Below, one piece after another: positions 1 to 11,400 of a stretch of 64,000 nucleotides of DNA. The notes under the pieces are model-generated. The model made no database searches and was not told where the DNA came from. It saw only the letters and a list, made by a program, of their open reading frames with translations. Every line of letters starts with the position of its first letter. Position 1 is the stretch's first letter. The position numbers and the translations under genes were made by a program. This DNA is from Euryodendron excelsum (Eukaryota; Streptophyta; Magnoliopsida; Ericales; Pentaphylacaceae): contig CM065377.1 in assembly GCA_033060915.1 (NCBI GenBank), forward strand, positions 54,203,683 to 54,267,682, written 5' to 3'.

Positions 1-1772
1 GAATCCTCTAAAACCGTCTCCTAGTCGTTCTTCAAGTTGCAAAATCAACTGGTGAAAATACTTGTTCTTGTGATCTCAAAACATTAACTTTTCACCCTCT
101 TCGCTCTGTTGATCAATTCTGAATATCGGGCCTAAGAGAAAATATCCAGAGTCTCACTCTAAGTTTCTCTCTTGCTGCTCTTATATGCTTCCCAAAATTA
201 TCAGGAAAATAGGTTAGAACTATCTCCTGATTGGTCGAAAAGATCTAGCTAAAGAGTCCTAAAAAATTAACTTACTTTAATGAGAGAGGATTTTAATTCG
301 AACAAAATTTCGCTGCACCGCTCGAGCGGATATCTAGCGATCTTCGAGCAGTGCTCTCTGATTTTTGCATCTGCAGAATTTTCACGTACCGCTCGAGTGG
401 ACATATTACTACTCGAGCAGACTTTGCTTGAGTTGAGATCTCTATATTTTCATATTGCTCTCGAAAAGTTATATTGAATCTATATATTCTGGAGCTTGAA
501 CAGACACCTAAGTAAAGAGATATGACCTTCCAAAGTTTCGGCTTTGCGTGCTTTAAATGCTTGTACTGTAGTTTGGACAGCTTATACTCTAATAACTTAA
601 ACTTGAATCTTAGACTTTTTGACCCAAATACAACTTGAACTAAGGTTACAAGTAAAGTGTCATTGTTAACGGAATTAGCCAATACTAAAAATCCTAAAGA
701 GATATTACATAATATATTCGAGGTGTGTACGGGATGGGATGACCTAAACTCTACTCCGTCCAAAACCTGTTTCGGGTTATAATTTTTACCCCATAACCCG
801 CCCTTAACCGTTTTCTTTATACCTCAAACCTTCCCTATTAGGGACTGGATGAAATAAATTTCAGATTTTTCAAGCCAAATTGCCATTCCTAAATATCACC
901 AGCATGGTTTTTGTAGATGTCTTTGCATGAGCTCATAAGAGTAATTGGTCAAAACCTCAGACACCTTACAACAAATAATATATATTTATACATATAATCT
1001 CAATGGATTTGAATGTATAAACTTTTATGCCACATGATATATGATTGACTTTTCATCAATTATCCAATTATATAATTATCTTTGAATACTATGCTAAATG
1101 GAATATTTCATCATAAATGTGGACTTTTTTGTGGATTTCATGTTCACACTAGGCGACAATACGTTAGGTTACATGAAAGCATAACAAGTTGACCCCGCTT
1201 GGCTAAAATAACCATTTGATTAGATTGATACAGCCACTAAAGTTCCCCAACTTATAAAGCTAATGCCTCTATTCAATTTGTAGTTTATGTCTCCATGTAT
1301 TATTGCTGTGACATGTAGTGACACTTGAAGAAAATAGAAAGGAGGTCCACTAAGATGCGTTTGTTTCATGGAATAAGGCCATGAGATTGGAGGAATAGTT
1401 TTCCGTCTAGCCTTACTTTTTATTTGGTTGATCTGAAAAGGGATTAGATAAACAATATGGATACAGCTTTTATTCTGTATACATAGAACTAAATAATTTT
1501 AAAATAGGATAAATAATTCAGAAATTCGGATTGAAAACCAAATTCCATAATTATCTTTTGCTAAATTTGTTAATATTTTAGACTCCCTCACCTCATCTCC
1601 TGAAATGAATCTGGCCTTAATTCATGTGAAAAGATTGTGGAGGGTTGTGGAACAAAATGGAAGTTGTTTTCCAAACCCAATAAAGAAAAAGTTCATTATG
1701 CCTTGTAGACTCTTGATTATAATAAGTGGCCAAGAAGGGCCCAGCAATGTCCTCTAACCAATACCTTCAAAG

Positions 1773-1829
<57 letters not shown>

Positions 1830-2935
1830 TAACGTTTCATGCCCATATTAGTTTTCTCCAATCACATTTCACATGTAACATAATTTGAAATCTTAAATTA
1901 TTTATATTTTTGCTAAATGTAGATTATAAATTAAGGTCTTATTTTGATAGTGTAAACAAATAATTTGCACAAGTGGTATAAATTTTTTGCACAAGTGGTT
2001 TGAATATTGTCCTCTTGTTTTTAAACTATCTGTAAAATCTATTTAGCAGCATCACATTCAATATTAACTTGCTATCAACTAATCAGATTTTTTGAAATGG
2101 CGAGCCCCAAATTTACATCAAAATTGCACTTTAATGCCCAGAAAAAGGTATAATTGGATGAACCATTAACAAGGGATAATTATTTACAATTTTTCTAATT
2201 CTCATTTGGCATGATTTTCTTGGCTCTTGTTTAAAAAATTTTACAGCCCTAACTCTATCAACACAACATGTAGTTTTGAAGGGGGTCGAAGTATAAATTT
2301 CAGAGAGGATGGCCATTGCTCACAGCATATCCATTAATTATGCTGCTGTTCATGCATTTTGCAGGCGCAAAATTTTTTTTCCACCATTCCTAATCACAAT
2401 ATTATTACAATTCGATAGGGTCAGGGAAAGAGAAGAACTCAGTGGAAAGAAAAGGAAGTGAGAGAGATGGTTTTGCAAACCTAAAAATAAAAAAAAAGTG
2501 AAAAGTGAAAGGAAAATTACTTTTCCTTCTTTAAAATTCAAAGGAAGAGGAATGAAAATAATAGAATAAGTATTGAAAAGGAAAGAGTAAAGAAAGTGAA
2601 AAAAATAACTTAACCTTGTATATGTTTTTTTTTCTCTTCTTCTAGGCTAAAACCAAACAGAGAAAGGGATGGAAATTATTGTTCTCTCTTCCTTTTTCAC
2701 TTCCTTTCCTCAAGTTACGAACATGCCTTAAGTTTTTGCTTCAAAGCCAGTGGTACTAAGCAATAGGCCCAATCACAGCGAACACAATGTTGTGGGCCGG
2801 GTGAACTTACAAACGGCGTCGCACGGTGGTATTCTTGCAAAGTCGAGAATCGCCTTGCACTTCCTGATTTGCTCTACTTACCGTTGGAGATTGCAGAAAG
2901 TCACAGAAAGTGATATTATCAGATCAAATGGGAAG
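1..2935. other. Intergenic region upstream of the PPR gene
   Basis: AT-rich DNA with no convincing gene. Positions 300-430 hold a CCGCTCGAGCGG palindrome and a related copy, inside text that looks repeat-derived. Positions about 735-890 look like one end of an old hAT-type element, ending in a sequence close to TTGCCATTCCT. Positions 2380-2740 contain a GAAAAGG-rich stretch that ends near an AAACCAAACAGAG motif, as many Harbinger-type MITEs do. A (GA)n microsatellite lies at 1779-1827. Open frames here are short and match nothing I recognise. Confidence 0.5.
1779..1827. repeat. (GA)n microsatellite
   Basis: An uninterrupted run of about 24 GA units in intergenic DNA. It is a simple repeat and probably length-variable. 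Confidence 0.95.
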
Positions 2936-4564
2936 ATGAAAAATGGCAGACTGCCCACAATCAGACCCTCCATTTTCTCATCAAGCTACAGCTCCAAAGC
3001 ATTGGTCCCACCCAATCATACTATTCACCCAACGGAGACCACCAACCTTTTGTACCCACCAACTGCCTCTTCTCTCTCCTCTGCCCTGCAACACTACATC
3101 AACTCAGAGACCCCCTCCCATGGCCAAAAGATTCACTCCCACATTCTCAAAACTGGGTTCAAACCCAACACCAACATCTCCATCAAACTCCTCATACTGT
3201 ACATTAAATCTAGTTGCTTGGGCTATGCACGCCAGGTGTTTGATGAATTGCCGAAACCAACTCTCTCTGCTTATAATTATATGATTTCTGGTTATATAAA
3301 AAACAGGCAGGTGCTAGTATCGCTGAATTTGTTTAGGAGATTGACTTTTTTGAACGAAAAGCCTGATGGGTTCACGTTTTCGATGATTTTGAAGGCTTCT
3401 ACTTGTGAGAGTGTTTTGTTAGTGGCTAGTAGTTTGGGAAAGCAGGTCCATGCCCAGGTGGTGAAATCCGATGTGGAGGCTGATGAAGTTCTTTATACGG
3501 TGCTTGTTGACTCTTATGTTAAGAGTGGGAGAGTAGACTATGCAAGGAGAGTCTTTGATATGATGTTGGAAAAGAATGTGATTTGTTCAACGTCGATGAT
3601 TTCGGGATACATGAAACAAGGTTCTGCGGAAGATGCCGAGTATATTTTCAAGAAAACAGTAGAAAAAGATGTGGTAGTTTATAATGCAATGATTGAAGGT
3701 TATAGCAAATCAATAGAAACAGCTAAGAGGGCGCTTGAGGTTTATATTGACATGCTACGGTTGGATTTTAGGCCTACAATATCAACTTTTGCAAGCATTA
3801 TTGGGGCTTGTTCTGTATTGTCAGCATTTGAAATTGGTCAACAAGTCCAAGCTCAGCTTATGAAGACTGAATTCTTCACTGACATAAAAATTGGAAGTGC
3901 TTTTATAGACATGTACTCAAAATGTGGAAGAATTGAGGACGCAAGAAGAGTTTTTGAACGCATGCCTGAAAGGAATGTATTTTCATGGACTTCCATGATC
4001 GATGGATATGGCAAGAATGGAAATCCAGAGGAAGCACTTGAGCTCTTCAGCAGAATGCAAAGAGATCAAGGCACTGAACCCAATTATGTTACTTTCCTTA
4101 GTGCTCTTTCAGCTTGTGGACATGCTGGCTTAGTTGCCAAAGGTCAAGAGATCTTCGATAGCATGGAGAGGAATTACTCAATGAAACCAAAGATGGAACA
4201 TTACGCTTGCATGGTTGATCTCTTGGGACGCGCTGGAAGTTTAAATCAGGCATGGGAATTCGTAATGGTAATGACTGAGAAGCCTAATTCTGATGTTTGG
4301 GCAGCTTTGCTTAGTGCTTGTAGACTGCATGATGATGTAGGAATGGCAAATATAGCTGCCAATGAAATTTTCAAGCTGAGTAATGATGGCCGTCCCGGGG
4401 CATATGTTTCACTGTCCAATACTTTGGCAGCTGCTGGGAAATGGGATAATGTAAGTGAACTCAGGGACTTAATGAAGGTTAGGAGGATATCCAAAGATAC
4501 TGGCTTCAGTTGGGTTGGGACTGATGGTGGTTTAGAAGGTTTCCATGTTGGACAAAAGATGTGA
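2936..4564 (+). CDS. PPR protein, PLS/E class (At1g28690-like)
   Basis: Intronless gene for a pentatricopeptide-repeat protein of 542 residues, using the first in-frame ATG. The frame stays open upstream to 2750 without an ATG. After a Ser/Pro-rich leader of about 50 residues come tandem helical repeats with typical landmarks such as YNYMISGYIKNRQ, CSTSMISGYMKQG, GSAFIDMYSKCGRIEDARRVF and SWTSMIDGYGKNGNPEEAL. The end carries an E-type motif (VWAALLSACRLH, then WDNVSELRDLMK), with no DYW deaminase domain. Such proteins bind organellar RNA and usually act in editing or processing in mitochondria or plastids, one repeat per base. From memory it is closely similar to Arabidopsis At1g28690, annotated as mitochondrial. 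The leader fits organelle import. Its RNA target cannot be told from the sequence. Confidence 0.93.
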   Translation: MKNGRLPTIRPSIFSSSYSSKALVPPNHTIHPTETTNLLYPPTASSLSSALQHYINSETPSHGQKIHSHILKTGFKPNTNISIKLLILYIKSSCLGYARQVFDELPKPTLSAYNYMISGYIKNRQVLVSLNLFRRLTFLNEKPDGFTFSMILKASTCESVLLVASSLGKQVHAQVVKSDVEADEVLYTVLVDSYVKSGRVDYARRVFDMMLEKNVICSTSMISGYMKQGSAEDAEYIFKKTVEKDVVVYNAMIEGYSKSIETAKRALEVYIDMLRLDFRPTISTFASIIGACSVLSAFEIGQQVQAQLMKTEFFTDIKIGSAFIDMYSKCGRIEDARRVFERMPERNVFSWTSMIDGYGKNGNPEEALELFSRMQRDQGTEPNYVTFLSALSACGHAGLVAKGQEIFDSMERNYSMKPKMEHYACMVDLLGRAGSLNQAWEFVMVMTEKPNSDVWAALLSACRLHDDVGMANIAANEIFKLSNDGRPGAYVSLSNTLAAAGKWDNVSELRDLMKVRRISKDTGFSWVGTDGGLEGFHVGQKM

Positions 4565-6210
4565 TAATGCAAGTGGACATGTTAGGCAGTCGGGAGGCAG
4601 GTCTCTTCTAATTTTGTTGTACATTACCATTCTTAGTATTAATTGATTGTCAAAAGGTTTCTTATTTAATTTCTCAAGCTATAGCATATACCTCTCCTAG
4701 CTTGGTTAGGCTTAACAATCTACATTACTGCATAGCTTTCTCAGCCATTTTCCAAAAGTGGTTTAGTAAGGTTGATCTTTCCAAATGTTTGATGATTGCA
4801 TAAGAAAACTTGGCCCCTCCATATTTTGAAGCAAGAGGATTGGCTTCTGGAGACCAATTCTGTTAGTACAAAGAAATTGAACTGTAAGGTTGACGACATT
4901 AGTGCAAACTGCATGGGAATAAATTCTTGAGGTTGCTTCTTTGGCTCATCATGAGTGAATCAGCAGATGATTTTGATCAGGCTGTTCCTCAAGTTGACCA
5001 TAATCTTCATTGAAGGTTTTTATTCGGGTATTAGCAGTGGTGGTGGGACTCTGTTGGAAGTCCCATAGCTAAAGCATATGGTGATTTGAGTATAATTCTT
5101 CACTGTATTGGATAGACTGACTTTGATTTAGAAGAACTCTACAACAGTCGCTGGATGTGGCATGTTTGAAGATTGTTGTGACATTCTTCTCTGTCTGTTT
5201 TGAGTGTTGATTCACTATGAAGCCACATAAGAAGTGTAGATTGTGAGGTAATGAAGAAAATAACACGTTGTAATGTGATTTTATCAGAAGAATGGAGGTA
5301 ATTTTGTAAGAATTACATGAAATTTAGTGATTTGATAGTAATTAAATATGCTACTGGAAAACAAAAAAAAGATAGCCCGTACACAAGATTCCTACCACTG
5401 CTGGGTATGTGCGCTCCACCCTGAACAATTAAGCAGCATATGCAAGTTAAAAGGTTGAACAATAAACATAGAGGCAATTAAGATGCGTTTTGGAGATTTG
5501 GGTGTAAACGCCACAACAAACTTAAATACTATATTGATGCTCGAGATTAACGTAACTTCAATACCTAATTAGTTAATGATTTCATATGAGAGAACCTTGA
5601 ACGGACAAAGCAATGAATAATTTTTGAGAAAGCTACCAACGAACCAGCTCAACAACCTGAACTAATTTGCATAAAATAATCATTGTTTCCATATAATCAT
5701 CTCACTAATTGCTGAATTGTACAACCTCAACCTAGTTGTCACACATGAAAAATTGATGATATTGCGAAATCCTAGTCCCTATCAAAAAATTTTTTTTTTT
5801 CTGTCTTTAATTCAAAACCCCTTTAATTACTAATTACAAATTCTAATAATGGATTAGTTAGAGTGCCCTGGTTCCAATTGTATTCACATTGCCTTAGATA
5901 ATGGGATAGCTTATAATTTTTTTTTTCTAAAAATAGTAATAATTATAATAAGATCAATAATAAGAAAAATTAAAAATATAAATTTCAGATAATGTGATTA
6001 TTTCCTTCCTTCATTACCCCACAAAAAAAGGAAGTTTTTTAGTTAGTCATGGTGGAAGTGGGAGTAGTATTTGTGGGTCGGTCAACGGTTACTATATTGT
6101 TGGTTGTGGCGGCAAAAGACCTTCCTTTTGTTTTGAAGCAAGAGAGAGGACTTTGCTTGTATTTATTTTGTCTTACTATATCGGTGGGTATTTGTGTTCT
6201 CCGCCAAACG
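4565..6210. other. Intergenic region, PPR 3' flank to TAXIMIN promoter
   Basis: The first part is probably the 3' UTR of the PPR gene. The rest is AT-rich with no recognisable gene or element. Short open frames at 5069-5266 and around 6000-6290 have no domain features, and the latter run through the promoter and leader of the next gene. Confidence 0.5.
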
Positions 6211-6215
6211 TTGTT

Positions 6216-6225
6216 TATAATAAAC
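6216..6225 (+). promoter_or_regulatory. Putative TATA box of the TAXIMIN gene
   Basis: TATAATAAAC-type sequence about 75 bp upstream of the ATG at 6294. The leader between them is purine-rich (AAGAAGAAGG-type). Assigned by position and sequence only. Confidence 0.45.
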
Positions 6226-6293
6226 TGTACACAAACAAATAACAAGAAAAACTCACAAGAAAGAAGAAGGAGAAGAAGAAGAAGATAGGAGCT

Positions 6294-6415
6294 ATGTGCT
6301 GTTGTTGCTGTGAGGATTGTGAATGCAGGCCTTTGGCCTTTCTCTTGGGTCTGCCCTTCGCCTTCTTGTCGCTTCTCCTCTCTCTCATCGGAGTTATCAT
6401 CTGGATCGTCGGGTT

Positions 6416-6485
<70 letters not shown>

Positions 6486-6886
6486 AGTAATGCATACTAC
6501 TAATATTTGTATATACAATTATGCATGTGAGGGCCGAGGATAATATTGTTCCATTGCAACCTATACATCATAAATTTGAAACATAAAAATGGCTCTCCAT
6601 GCAAAGTTGTGTGTATCTAACTCTTTGAGACTCACGGATTGCAGCGGGAGCAGTCTCGTGCATTAGACTGTTTATATATGTATATATATAATGATATGGA
6701 TAAATATGTGCATATATGTCAAACTGAGGAGAAGGGGTTGTTTTGTGAATTTGTGAATGTAGGTTGGCGTTGACATGCATATGCCCGTGTTGCTTGTGCG
6801 TGACGGTGATGGTAGAGTTAGCGCTGGGGTTGATCAAGGCTCCCTTTCTCGTCATGAAGTGGTTCACGGAACAGATCCCTTGCTAG
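6294..6886 (+). CDS. TAXIMIN-type cysteine-rich signalling peptide
   Basis: Two-exon gene for an 80-residue peptide. Exon 1 is 6294-6412, the intron 6413-6762 (GT...AG), and exon 2 6763-6886. The join restores a Gly codon. The product starts [20 protein letters not shown], continues with a hydrophobic segment ending IIWIVG, then a second Cys cluster (TCICPCCLC), and ends KWFTEQIPC. This layout and spacing match the conserved TAXIMIN peptides, which act as secreted or membrane-associated developmental signals; Arabidopsis TAXIMIN1 affects lateral-organ separation. The intron begins with a long (CT)n run right after the donor. No ORF finder would join these exons, because exon 2 has only 41 codons. 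A paralogue number (1 or 2) cannot be assigned here. Confidence 0.9.
6418..6481 (+). repeat. (CT)n microsatellite in the TAXIMIN intron
   Basis: About 32 CT units beginning within a few bases of the 5' splice site (GTTAGT). It sits at the start of the intron rather than at the usual polypyrimidine tract near the acceptor. Confidence 0.95.
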
Positions 6887-9381
6887 CTAGCTAAATTATC
6901 ATCATCTAATTTAATTCTTTAAAGATCACCTCGATTTTCTTCCACCGTTGTTCCTGGTAATTCCATGTTTGTTGTTTGGATGTTGTTAATGACTTGAAAA
7001 TAAGAATCCCAAAAATATAATAAACAAAAAGAGAATTTTTTATTTTTTATTTTTTATTTCTACTTTAGTATGTTATCGTGTTACAAATTTCTTCATGTAT
7101 AGTTATTTTATGATTTACATATATATATATATATATATATTAGCTTCAATTTAAAGATAAACAAGAGGATGTTGAGGCCAGCACTACTCTCAGTCATTAC
7201 ATGGAGGTTCATGATAAACCTAAATATGTGTATTATATTTGTAGTATAAAAACACAAATATGCCCCGCAATTTCCATGTAATATTAGTGTTGTTAATTTT
7301 TTTTTTATTAAAGATTTAGGGTAATTTTTGTTGCACCCTTTTATCATCAACAATGAAAATTGAGCCCTACTACTAAGCCCCATACTCACATCCATTTTAT
7401 CGTGGTTGTATTGTCCCCCTACAAATAGAGAATGGTCCTCTCAAAATGCCACTACATCCCTCCTGTTAGAAACCCAGTGAAGTGTTCAGTCCAATTAACA
7501 GAGGGACAAGGGAATCTACTTAGGGATGGCTACAGGTTGGGTATGGGACGGATTATTCTTATCCCAAATCCATCCCATTAAGAGAAATAATTTTTCAAAT
7601 CGGTCTCATACCCATCACAGTTGGAGCAAGGTACGAGCGAAAAATTATCAGGGTGGCATGGGTTTCTCATCAGGTTAGAGAAAAATTGGATTAATTTATA
7701 TATATTTCACAAAATTAATTTAAAATTGGTACAATAGGACATGGTTCAAATTGTTACACATGATAAACTATAAGAACTATCAGTTTAGCATTTTTCTCTC
7801 GTTTTTGTTTGGCACCTAATGATAGAGTTATATTGAATTTGAACACTATTGAACATTCTTAATCTCATATTTTGTTAAGAAAAGTATTTTATAAACATAC
7901 TTTTCATTCCAAATTAATTAAATGATAATTGACGAATGAAAAATATACTTTATAAGGGTACGAGGGTATTATTAATATACAATTGTGGTGTTTAGGATAT
8001 TTTATAATATATTCAGATCAGCTTTGAGTTGGGGTACTTTAAACTCAAACCCGTCTCAAACTTGCTTTGAGTTATATTTGTTTTCTTATGACCCACTCCT
8101 AACCCATTTATTAATATTGCAATCCGTTCCTATCATGGGTGGGGGTTGAAGACCTGATTTTTCATGTCAAATTGCCATTGCTAGACCCACTAACAAGGGG
8201 AGATGAGGAGGGTCACTTAGTCCTAATGAAGGACTGAATAATTTCTCCTACAAATGTCAGTACCTTCAAATTAAGAGCCCATTTTACTTTCATTTCTTGT
8301 TCAGTAATGGGCTATAGAAGGTCATCAAACCTCTGAGCGAGGGGGAATGTGTGGTGAGGAAAAGACTGCAAGAGCCGGAGCTAGCAGGAAATGGTATTTT
8401 TTCTTTTCCTATATGGGACGCATAGGAATGAAAAAGAAAAACCAAACAGATAGACCCTTACCCTCCTTTTAAGTATTTATTAAAATAATATTTAAATAGT
8501 TAGTATTATATTATTTAGATTTAAAATAATAATTACTATAAGAATCTCACATGAATAGTGATATAAAAGTGGCCTTAGAAAATATTTAAAGATTTTTAAA
8601 TTTGAAGAGTCAAATTTTAAAAAGTGAAAATAGGTTGGAGTTAGAATTTTTGAACTACCTTCAAGTTGAGTTGCTCTTTACTCATTAAAACTGCTTCCTA
8701 CGTGACATTTGAAGGAATTCTTATGCCACTTTACGTTGCCACAAATCACAATTATTTAATACTAGCAACTAGCAAGTTCAAAAAAAAAAAAGAAAGAAAG
8801 AAGAAAGAGTAGTAGAGTAATGATCCAAAATCAATAGACGCACATCAGCCGTGTATCTAGGAGTGAGAAAGTATAATAAGAAATGAGATTGTATAGCATT
8901 TTTATATAATAAAAAAAAGAAAAGAAAAAAAAAGGATAATTTTATTCTTAGAGAATTTTTAATACAAAACTCTACCAGAATAAAGTGATAGTAGTATTTT
9001 TGAAACTATGAGTCTAAATAGTGTGTTTTGGTTTGAAATAAAAGAATTACAAGTAGCCGAAAAATTATTCAATACACTGGTCCAGACAAACTTACCTTTA
9101 GATGTCCATTTGGTATAGTTTTTTCGTCTAATTTTTTTTAAGTTTATAAACTAAAAAGTTAATTTTTTTTGGCTTTTTTACTTTTCTGTTTTTTTTTTTT
9201 TTTGCTTATTTTTAGGTAAAGCAAAGCCAGAAAAACAAAAAAGTAAAAACAACTTTTTTTTTTTTTTGCTTGTAAGTTTAAAAAAAACTTTACAAAAAAG
9301 TTGTATCAAAAAGACCAAATGTAATAAATTAATAATCTTGGGCTGTTAATTACCTTTTTTTTGTCATTAAATAAAGGAAAA
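6887..9381. other. Intergenic region, repeat-derived
   Basis: No gene seen. It contains an (AT)n run near 7121-7140, the probable hAT-type element at 7521-8183, a MITE-like stretch around 8230-8460 ending near AAACCAAACAGATAG, and homopolymer-rich DNA at 8780-9320. Confidence 0.5.
7521..8183. mobile_element. Probable hAT-type MITE (decayed)
   Basis: The left end reads TAGGGATGGCTACAGG and the right end ATTGCCATTGCTA, the inverted TAGGGATGGCAA/TTGCCATCCCTA type seen in many plant non-autonomous hAT elements. Candidate 8-bp flanks (AATCTACT and GACCCACT) agree at five of eight positions, so the insertion is old. It has no coding capacity. The better preserved copy at 41559-42106 supports the call. 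Confidence 0.5.
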
Positions 9382-9547
9382 TACTAACATATACTCTAAG
9401 AGCATATTTTAAACATATTTTTGTCTTGTTGTACGTAATATTGGTAACTGTGTTTTTAGTGTTGAAATTTATGAAAACACAAGTTTCAATATTTTGTAAA
9501 ATCAGACAAAATATACTTAAAATGTGTCATAAAGACACATGTTAGCA
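9382..9547. mobile_element. Foldback MITE, family A, copy 1
   Basis: A degenerate palindromic element. The left arm runs CTAACATATACTCTAAGAG and the right arm ends GACACATGTTAGCA, with a central GTGTTTTTAGTGTTGAAA...AAACACAAGTTTCAATA core. The same organisation and core recur in the clean copy at 19807-19971, so this is an older member of that family. Confidence 0.65.
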
Positions 9548-9947
9548 AGACCCTTATATAAATTACAAGTAAAACATAAAATTATTACAATTAATACTAT
9601 ACAATTTATACATAAATTCACTTCAATTCCTCTTGGACATTTTCTCTTTAGCTGGACAAACATGGGCTAGCGGAAGGTTTACATTGCTACTTTTTTTTTA
9701 GTACACATTACCTACTTGACCATAGGAAATTTGATGTTACAATTGAAACAAATTATGAACCAAAGTGAGTTTAAATATAAAATATAAAGGTAAAGTGTAT
9801 AATTTACCCATGTATATTTGAACAAAAGATGAATGCTATTAGGCTCGCATATGCATGGAATCAGTCATTGCCAATTAAATTTTCGTGATAAATATAGTGG
9901 TGGTAGGGTTGCTTCTTAAAAAAAATGTTATATGTCATAAAACTAAG

Positions 9948-10202
9948 GGCCTGTTTAGTACCTATTTTTTATTTTATTTTTTTAGTTTAGTTTTTTTAAT
10001 TTATAAATAAAAAAATTAAAATTTTTTTATTTTTTTATTTTTATAAATTAAAGATAAGTAAATAAATAAAAAATTAAATTAAAAAATAAGCTTTAAAAAA
10101 ATTAGATGAAAAGGTACTTCCAAACAATGTTTTGAAAATCGGACCGTTAAGCGAATCGAAAGAGACCCGGTCACGGGTTACTGGTTCAACCGTCAGCTCA
10201 AC

Positions 10203-10252
<50 letters not shown>

Positions 10253-10627
10253 ATAATAAAATATATTTTATTTTTTTACACTAATTTTAATACTTAAAAT
10301 TTAAAATTTTATCTTAAAAATTGAATCGGCCAGTTCAATTACTGAGTTTATTGATCGGGTCACTGTTTAACCGCGAGTTTGACCAAATTTAACTAACTTT
10401 GACCAGATTTTAACTAAAACGAATTTTAAAGATTAATCGGACCATTACCTAGACCGGTTCCTAATTTTTTCGGTTCAACCGACCGATCTGGTCCAATTTT
10501 CAAAATAATGCTTCCAAGTTCTAACTTCTAACTTACTTTTTAAAATAATTTTTTTAAATTTTTAAAAAGTCAAGTAGAAGCCAAGTTTAAAAAAAACCAT
10601 AAGCTACAGCCGGAACCAAACACCATA
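9948..10627. mobile_element. Harbinger-like MITE interrupted by a second MITE
   Basis: The left end GGGCCTGTTTAGTACC and the right end GGAACCAAACACCATA are imperfect inverted copies, a common plant MITE pattern. Between them are very AT-rich arms and the separate element at 10135-10510. The right end lies only about 140 bp before the malate dehydrogenase ATG, so the promoter of that gene is probably partly transposon-derived. Confidence 0.45.
10135..10510. mobile_element. MITE family B, copy 1 (8-bp TSD, hAT-like)
   Basis: A 376-bp element with imperfect terminal inverted repeats (CAATGTTTTGAAAATCGGACC at the left, the inverse of GGTCCAATTTTCAAAATAATG at the right) and an interior rich in CGGTTCAACCG-type motifs. 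It is flanked by CTTCCAAA (10127-10134) and CTTCCAAG (10511-10518), a 7-of-8 target duplication. A second copy at 43494-54669 has the same ends and also an 8-bp duplication, which points to the hAT superfamily. Confidence 0.65.
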
Positions 10628-10769
10628 TATTTGGCGAGCAAACGCCTAGGAAGGTCAAGGAGGCGGCCTTCTCGAAAGCCACTACCTTTTCATCCCTCGC
10701 TTCGCTTTCCTCCTAAACCTCTCTGTCTCTCTGTCTCTCTCTCTCCGCTTTCTATCTCTAACAGTGAAG

Positions 10770-11331
10770 ATGAAGCCATCAACGTTCAGATCCGCAGCAA
10801 CAGCACTCAGAAGAGCTTCGTCGCCATCTTCAAATCGCCTCATTCGCCGATGCTACTCCTCCGACTCGAAACCCGACCGCAAGGTTGCAGTTCTCGGCGC
10901 CGGCGGCGGCATTGGCCAACCTCTCGCCCTCCTCATGAAGCTCAATCCCCTCGTCTCCTCTCTCTCCCTCTACGATATTGCCGGCACCCCAGGCGTCGCC
11001 GCCGACGTCAGCCACATCAACACCCGTGCTAATGTCTCTCTCTCTCTCTAGTATATACATACATAAATACATACATATATATTTACGTATTTCATTTGTG
11101 TATGGATATGTGAGTGAATTGTTGGGGTTTTGTTGTGGTTTTTGATAGGTGGCCGGGTACATGGGAGAGGAACAGCTAGGGCATGCGTTGGAAGGAGCGG
11201 ATGTGGTGATCATACCGGCCGGTGTTCCGAGGAAGCCTGGCATGACCCGCGACGATCTCTTCAATATCAATGCCGGCATCGTGAAGTCTCTCTGCTCTGC
11301 CATCGCTAAATACTGCCCTAATGTGAGTCAG

Positions 11332-11400
<69 letters not shown>

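Noticed and set aside
293..763. 156-codon open frame on the minus strand
   Set aside because: Lys/Leu/Ser-rich, AT-driven composition with no domain. It runs through repeat-like DNA with a CTCGAG palindrome.
2943..3284. 113-codon frame inside the PPR gene
   Set aside because: Shifted-frame shadow of the PPR coding sequence.
6039..6288. Overlapping frames upstream of TAXIMIN
   Set aside because: They cover the promoter and leader. They have no family features and end in an Arg run from the GAAGAA repeat.
10830..11303. 157-codon minus-strand frame across MDH exons 1-2
   Set aside because: Antisense shadow spanning an intron of a well-supported gene.
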